NCBI GenBank assembly: GCA_910588415.1
Contig: CAJUPK010000117.1
Location: 1 to 8,002 of the forward strand
DNA from: an uncultured Oscillospiraceae bacterium
GTDB lineage: Bacteria > Bacillota > Clostridia > Oscillospirales > Acutalibacteraceae
Length of the DNA: 8,002 nucleotides
Reading direction: 5' to 3'
Notes under the pieces: model-generated
What the model was told of the DNA's origin: nothing
Database searches by the model: none
What the model saw: only the letters and a program-made list of their open reading frames with translations
Translations under genes and position numbers: made by a program
Shown here: piece by piece, positions 5,980 to 8,002 of the stretch
Numbering within the stretch: the stretch's first letter is position 1
How the letters are laid out: each line of letters starts with the position of its first letter

Positions 5980-6056
5980 GGCGGTATAGCTCAGCTGGCT
6001 AGAGCATTCGGTTCATACCCGAAGTGTCGATGGTTCAAGTCCATTTACCGCTACCA
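5980..6056 (+). tRNA. tRNA-Met (anticodon CAT), elongator type
   Basis: A 77-nt cloverleaf: acceptor stem GGCGGTA/TACCGCT (one G-U at the first pair), D stem GCTC/GAGC, anticodon stem TTCGG/CCGAA with loop TTCATAC (CAT at 6014-6016), T stem GATGG/CCATT with TTCAAGT loop, discriminator A and encoded CCA. The anticodon stem lacks the three G-C pairs of initiator tRNA, so elongator Met is preferred. A lysidine-modified Ile2 tRNA is less likely from the body sequence. Confidence 0.93.
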
Positions 6057-6059
6057 AAT

Positions 6060-6134
6060 GGCCCGGTGGTCAAGCGGCTAAGACACCGCCCTTTCACGGC
6101 GGTAACACGAGTTCGATTCTCGTCCGGGTCACCA
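6060..6134 (+). tRNA. tRNA-Glu (anticodon TTC)
   Basis: A 75-nt cloverleaf: acceptor stem GGCCCGG/CCGGGTC, anticodon stem CCGCC/GGCGG with loop CTTTCAC (TTC at 6093-6095), T arm CGAGTTCGATTCTCG, discriminator A and encoded CCA. It starts 3 nt after the tRNA-Met CCA, so the two are cotranscribed. Confidence 0.95.
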
Positions 6135-6186
6135 AATGTGGCGGGTTTCGGGCTTGTACAAGCCCCAGACCTGCCAAACATTTTTT
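6134..6186 (+). terminator. Terminator of the tRNA operon
   Basis: A long stem follows directly after tRNA-Glu: GGCGGGTTT (6140-6148) with AGACCTGCC (6167-6175), then GGGCTT/AAGCCC closing a GTAC loop, with one C-C mismatch. AAATGT (6134-6139) can also pair with ACATTT (6178-6183) across an AA bulge. A run of six T (6181-6186) ends the structure. Confidence 0.88.
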
Positions 6187-6194
6187 AGGAAGAG

Positions 6195-6225
6195 CGCTGG
6201 GCGTAAGCTGCGGCGTTTTTCTTTT
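6195..6225 (+). terminator. Possible second, back-up terminator
   Basis: CGCTGGGC-GTAA-GCTGCGGCG (6195-6215) folds as a stem with one bulge and two G-U pairs, capped by a GNRA-type GTAA loop, followed by TTTTTCTTTT (6216-6225). It stands 9 nt after the first terminator's T-run. Wobble pairs and the bulge lower confidence. Confidence 0.5.
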
Positions 6226-6265
6226 ATCAGCAGGAATATTTCCAAAAGAATGAGGTGCTGTATTC

Positions 6266-6769
6266 ATGTTAAAAAGATTGGGCTGCTTGGCTGCGGCCGG
6301 GCTTTTGATGGTATCCCTCTCCGCCTGCGGCGGCCAGATGGGACAGCTGGAAACCCTGGAGGTCCCCTCCTCCGGCGTCACTGAAAGCACAGCTGCTCCC
6401 AGCGGTTTTGAGGACAACCTGGCAGGTCTCTGCAAGTATATGGAGTCCAACCAGGCGGTTATTGGCGAGCGGGTGGAAATGTCTTACAAAGAGATTGGCG
6501 CCATTGGCGGCTTCCGCTATCTCTTCAAGTTTGACGGCAGCACCGTTCAAGCAGAATTCTATGAGTTCGACCTTAATAACCTGGATGAGAAGGCCACTGC
6601 CTGTCTGGACTCTGTAAAGGAGAAAGGCTTCTTTACCCTGCTGGGCAACGACGCCCCTTCTATCCTCCAAGGCAAATATCTGATGGTCTACACCGACTCG
6701 GATACAGACGAGGCCAACAGCGCCCAAAGGAAAAAGGTTGAGACATTGTTCCAGGACTTCAAACCCTAA
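6266..6769 (+). CDS. Small lipoprotein of unknown function
   Basis: 167 aa. A short basic N-terminus (MLKRLG), a hydrophobic stretch and a lipobox LSAC with the lipidated Cys at residue 21 show export and anchoring to the outer face of the membrane. A Ser/Thr/Pro-rich tether (about 30-46) leads to a folded domain of about 120 residues. This domain has alternating strands and helices: KYMESNQAVIGERVEM, FRYLFKFDG, AEFYEFDL, and a final acidic stretch ending VETLFQDFKP. I do not recognise the family. GAGGTG lies 8 nt before the ATG. No clear promoter was found; transcription may start in 6225-6250 or come by read-through from the tRNA operon. A strong terminator follows. Confidence 0.82.
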   Translation: MLKRLGCLAAAGLLMVSLSACGGQMGQLETLEVPSSGVTESTAAPSGFEDNLAGLCKYMESNQAVIGERVEMSYKEIGAIGGFRYLFKFDGSTVQAEFYEFDLNNLDEKATACLDSVKEKGFFTLLGNDAPSILQGKYLMVYTDSDTDEANSAQRKKVETLFQDFKP

Positions 6770-6790
6770 AGCGGTAAAATAAGCAGACCA

Positions 6791-6828
6791 AAGCCGCCTG
6801 TGTGGATTTCACGCAGGCGGCTTCTTTT
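6791..6828 (+). terminator. Terminator of the lipoprotein gene
   Basis: AAGCCGCCTG (6791-6800) pairs with CAGGCGGCTT (6814-6823). The stem can extend inward by GTG/CAC plus one T-G pair, to about 14 bp with a 5-nt loop. CTTTT follows. It starts 22 nt after the stop codon. The minus strand also ends in TTT, so it may stop leftward transcripts too. Confidence 0.9.
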
Positions 6829-6834
6829 ATGTCC

Positions 6835-6875
6835 TATTGATTTATTGATTTCCCTATTCCTTTTTGTTTCCCTAT
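6835..6875 (+). repeat. Short tandem and spaced direct repeats
   Basis: TATTGATT occurs twice head to tail (6835-6850). TTTCCCTAT occurs at 6849-6857 and again at 6867-6875, an 18-nt period. The stretch is AT-rich, unlike its flanks. Function is unknown; it could be a promoter or binding region for whatever lies at 6880-7035. Confidence 0.5.
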
Positions 6876-6897
6876 ACCCTTGCCACTTCTCACGGCC

Positions 6898-7035
6898 GGG
6901 ATTCCCCGAGGGTCCCCCATTTTGCGAAGAATGGCATCACAACGGCTCACTTGCTCAGCAGCAAGGATTCGCGCCACGCTCTCTCTTCTCTCAGTCTCTC
7001 TTGCTTCCAGCCGCTTGCCCGCGGCTTTTTATTTT
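6898..7035 (+). ncRNA. Candidate structured RNA ending in a terminator
   Basis: No gene with a ribosome binding site is visible here. On the plus strand three hairpins occur in a row: GGGA/TCCC with inner CCC/GGG (6898-6916), CCATT/AATGG (6917-6934) and CTTGCT-CAGC-AGCAAG (6950-6965). A pyrimidine-rich tract (about 6978-7007) and a T-tailed terminator hairpin follow. No rightward protein gene ends here, since the lipoprotein is already terminated at 6828. A plus-strand small RNA is therefore one explanation. No convincing promoter was seen, so this stays tentative. Confidence 0.3.
7009..7035 (+). terminator. Plus-strand terminator overlapping the end of the membrane gene
   Basis: AGCCGC (7009-7014) pairs with GCGGCT (7021-7026) around TTGCCC, followed by TTTTATTTT (7027-7035). 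The T-tail is only on the plus strand; the minus-strand side continues GGAAGC. It overlaps the stop codon (7029-7031) of the leftward membrane gene. Confidence 0.6.
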
Positions 7036-7394
7036 CCTCTTTTTTCCCTCTCCGGGCGCTTCACCAAAAAGGCCGCTGTACCCGTCATAGCCAGCAGGCC
7101 GATTGACAAACAGCCCACCGCGTAGATTAGAAATGTGCTCTCAAAAGGCGCCACAAATAGCCAGGCCCCTGCCAAGTACAGCACAGGCGCTGTCAAGATC
7201 AGCCACCAGCGCTGCCGCCAGGCCCGCCCGGCAAATATGCCTGTGGCAAAGCAAAATACAGGGTCTACCACATACAGCAGCAATACCACTATGGCGAAGC
7301 CCGCCATTCCTTTGAATAGACTGCTGATCCAGGGACACAGCAGCATAAGCGCTCCCGTGGCTGTCAGCCAGATCCAGGTGGACTTTTTCATCAT
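7029..7394 (-). CDS. Small four-helix membrane protein, unknown function
   Basis: 121 aa from ATG 7394, chosen because AAAGGAG lies 7 nt upstream; an upstream in-frame ATG at 7493 would add a basic, non-conserved-looking extension of 33 residues. Four hydrophobic segments are visible at about 7-27, 30-55, 62-82 and 87-111, with a basic C-terminus (KRPEREKRGK) that would face the cytoplasm. The second segment holds DPVFCFATGIFAGR. I do not recognise the family. It lies 159 nt downstream of serS on the same strand. No leftward terminator follows until possibly 6791-6823. Confidence 0.72.
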   Translation of the reverse strand: MMKKSTWIWLTATGALMLLCPWISSLFKGMAGFAIVVLLLYVVDPVFCFATGIFAGRAWRQRWWLILTAPVLYLAGAWLFVAPFESTFLIYAVGCLSIGLLAMTGTAAFLVKRPEREKRGK

Positions 7395-7452
7395 GTGCCT
7401 GCTCCTTTGCTGGGTTTTGGATGGATCCTTTATGCGGCATAAAAACTTTTGA

Positions 7453-7488
7453 CCGCTGAAAGTCCTTTTGATGGCAGCCCTCCAGCGG
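7453..7488 (-). other. Hairpin in the serS-membrane gene gap
   Basis: On the minus strand CCGCTG (7488-7483) pairs with CAGCGG (7458-7453), extendable by several weak G-U/A-U pairs. A run of five T follows 7 nt later (7445-7441). It could be a poor serS terminator, or an mRNA structure between the two genes. The distance to the T-run argues against a standard terminator. Confidence 0.3.
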
Positions 7489-7553
7489 CGCAAGAAAAGT
7501 GTTTTAAGGATTTTTCAGATTCCCTGCGCTTGGGGCATGGGGTTATCCTGGAT

Positions 7554-8002
7554 TTACCGAATGACCTCTTTGCCGCCCATATACATCCGCAGGGCCTCCG
7601 GAATCTTTACGCTGCCGTCCGCCTGCAAATTGTTCTCCAAAAACGCGATCAGCATCCGGGGCGGGGCCACCACCGTGTTGTTCAGGGTGTGGGGGAAGTA
7701 GTTCCCCTCCGGGTTTTTCACCCGAATACCCAGCCGCCTTGCCTGGGCGTCTCCCATATTGGTACAGCTACCCACTTCAAAATACTTCTTCTGCCGGGGA
7801 GACCAGGCCTCCACATCGCAGCTCTTCACCTTCAAATCCGCCAGATCCCCCGAGCAGCACTCCAAGGTCCGCACCGGAATATCCAGGGCCCGGAAGAACT
7901 CTACCGAGTACTGCCACATCTTGTGGTACCAGTCCATGCTCTCCTCTGGCTTGCAGACCACAATCATCTCCTGCTTTTCAAACTGGTGGATGCGGTACAC
8001 GC
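7554..8002 (-). CDS. serS: Seryl-tRNA synthetase, C-terminal part (cut by window edge)
   Basis: About 149 C-terminal residues are in the window; the N-terminal arm and motif 1 lie beyond 8002. The enzyme charges tRNA-Ser with serine using ATP, as a cytoplasmic class II dimer. Visible parts: motif 2 end YRIHQFEKQEM, the KPEES segment, CSGDLADLK, KKYFEVGSCTN with QARR, and motif 3 HTLNNTVVAPPR followed by LENNLQADGSVKIPEALR and YMGG. The motif 3 Arg and the Glu of YFEVGSC, both used for ATP, are kept. Compared with the common bacterial form (EISSCSN, HTLNGSGLAVGRT) the sequence is divergent, with Thr replacing the serine-binding Ser of the NGSG motif. The reading frame runs off the edge, so the GTG at 8000 is internal and not a start. 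Confidence 0.93.
   Translation of the reverse strand, partial: VYRIHQFEKQEMIVVCKPEESMDWYHKMWQYSVEFFRALDIPVRTLECCSGDLADLKVKSCDVEAWSPRQKKYFEVGSCTNMGDAQARRLGIRVKNPEGNYFPHTLNNTVVAPPRMLIAFLENNLQADGSVKIPEALRMYMGGKEVIR

Noticed and set aside
6800..7125. Three overlapping plus-strand frames between the lipoprotein and the membrane gene
   Set aside because: They begin in or near a terminator stem, lack Shine-Dalgarno sequences, have low-complexity Pro/Ser/Leu-rich translations and overlap the opposite-strand gene.
7554..8000. Complete small gene starting at GTG 8000
   Set aside because: The frame is open to the window edge and the translation begins inside SerRS motif 2, so this is an internal codon of a truncated serS.

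Overview
The window looks like a chromosomal stretch from a spore-forming, GC-rich Clostridia-class Bacillota. An Oscillospiraceae-like gut anaerobe is my best guess. This is inferred from a SleB spore cortex-lytic enzyme, strong Gram-positive Shine-Dalgarno sequences, near-consensus sigma-A promoters, T-tailed terminators, CCA-encoding tRNA genes, and coding regions rich in third-position G/C separated by AT-richer promoters. It reads as ordinary core and near-core genome. I see no transposase, phage gene, CRISPR array, toxin-antitoxin pair or defence island.

Layout. (1) 1-109: a leftward stable-RNA (rRNA-like) promoter firing out of the window. (2) 254-952: sleB on the plus strand, ending in a strong terminator shared with the convergent gene. 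(3) 1024-4074: three leftward genes. In transcription order these are a P-loop kinase-like protein (4074-3574), an MFS transporter (3270-2050), and an AraC-family regulator with a GyrI-like ligand domain (1908-1024). Each appears to have its own promoter. The MFS mRNA has a leader of about 185 nt with stacked and partly competing hairpins. The araC-type gene has a 10-bp inverted repeat at its predicted +1 and a third copy of the half-site upstream of its -35 region. (4) 4274-5872: guaB (IMP dehydrogenase) on the plus strand with a clear promoter, probably using a TTG start. (5) 5919-6225: a perfect-consensus promoter, a leader hairpin, tRNA-Met(CAT), tRNA-Glu(TTC) and one or two terminators. 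(6) 6266-6828: a small lipoprotein gene and its terminator. (7) 6835-7035: a short non-coding stretch with tandem repeats, three hairpins and a plus-strand terminator, possibly a small RNA. (8) 7029-7394: a small four-helix membrane protein, leftward. (9) 7554-8002: the C-terminal part of a leftward seryl-tRNA synthetase, cut by the window edge.

The genes work mainly in housekeeping: translation (two tRNAs, SerRS, probably rRNA to the left), GMP synthesis (guaB) and spore germination (sleB). The one plausible local circuit is the transporter plus AraC/GyrI-type regulator pair. The regulator may sense a small molecule and control itself and the transporter. I found no clearly new system. The MFS leader, the AraC operator array and the 6835-7035 element are the places most worth checking.
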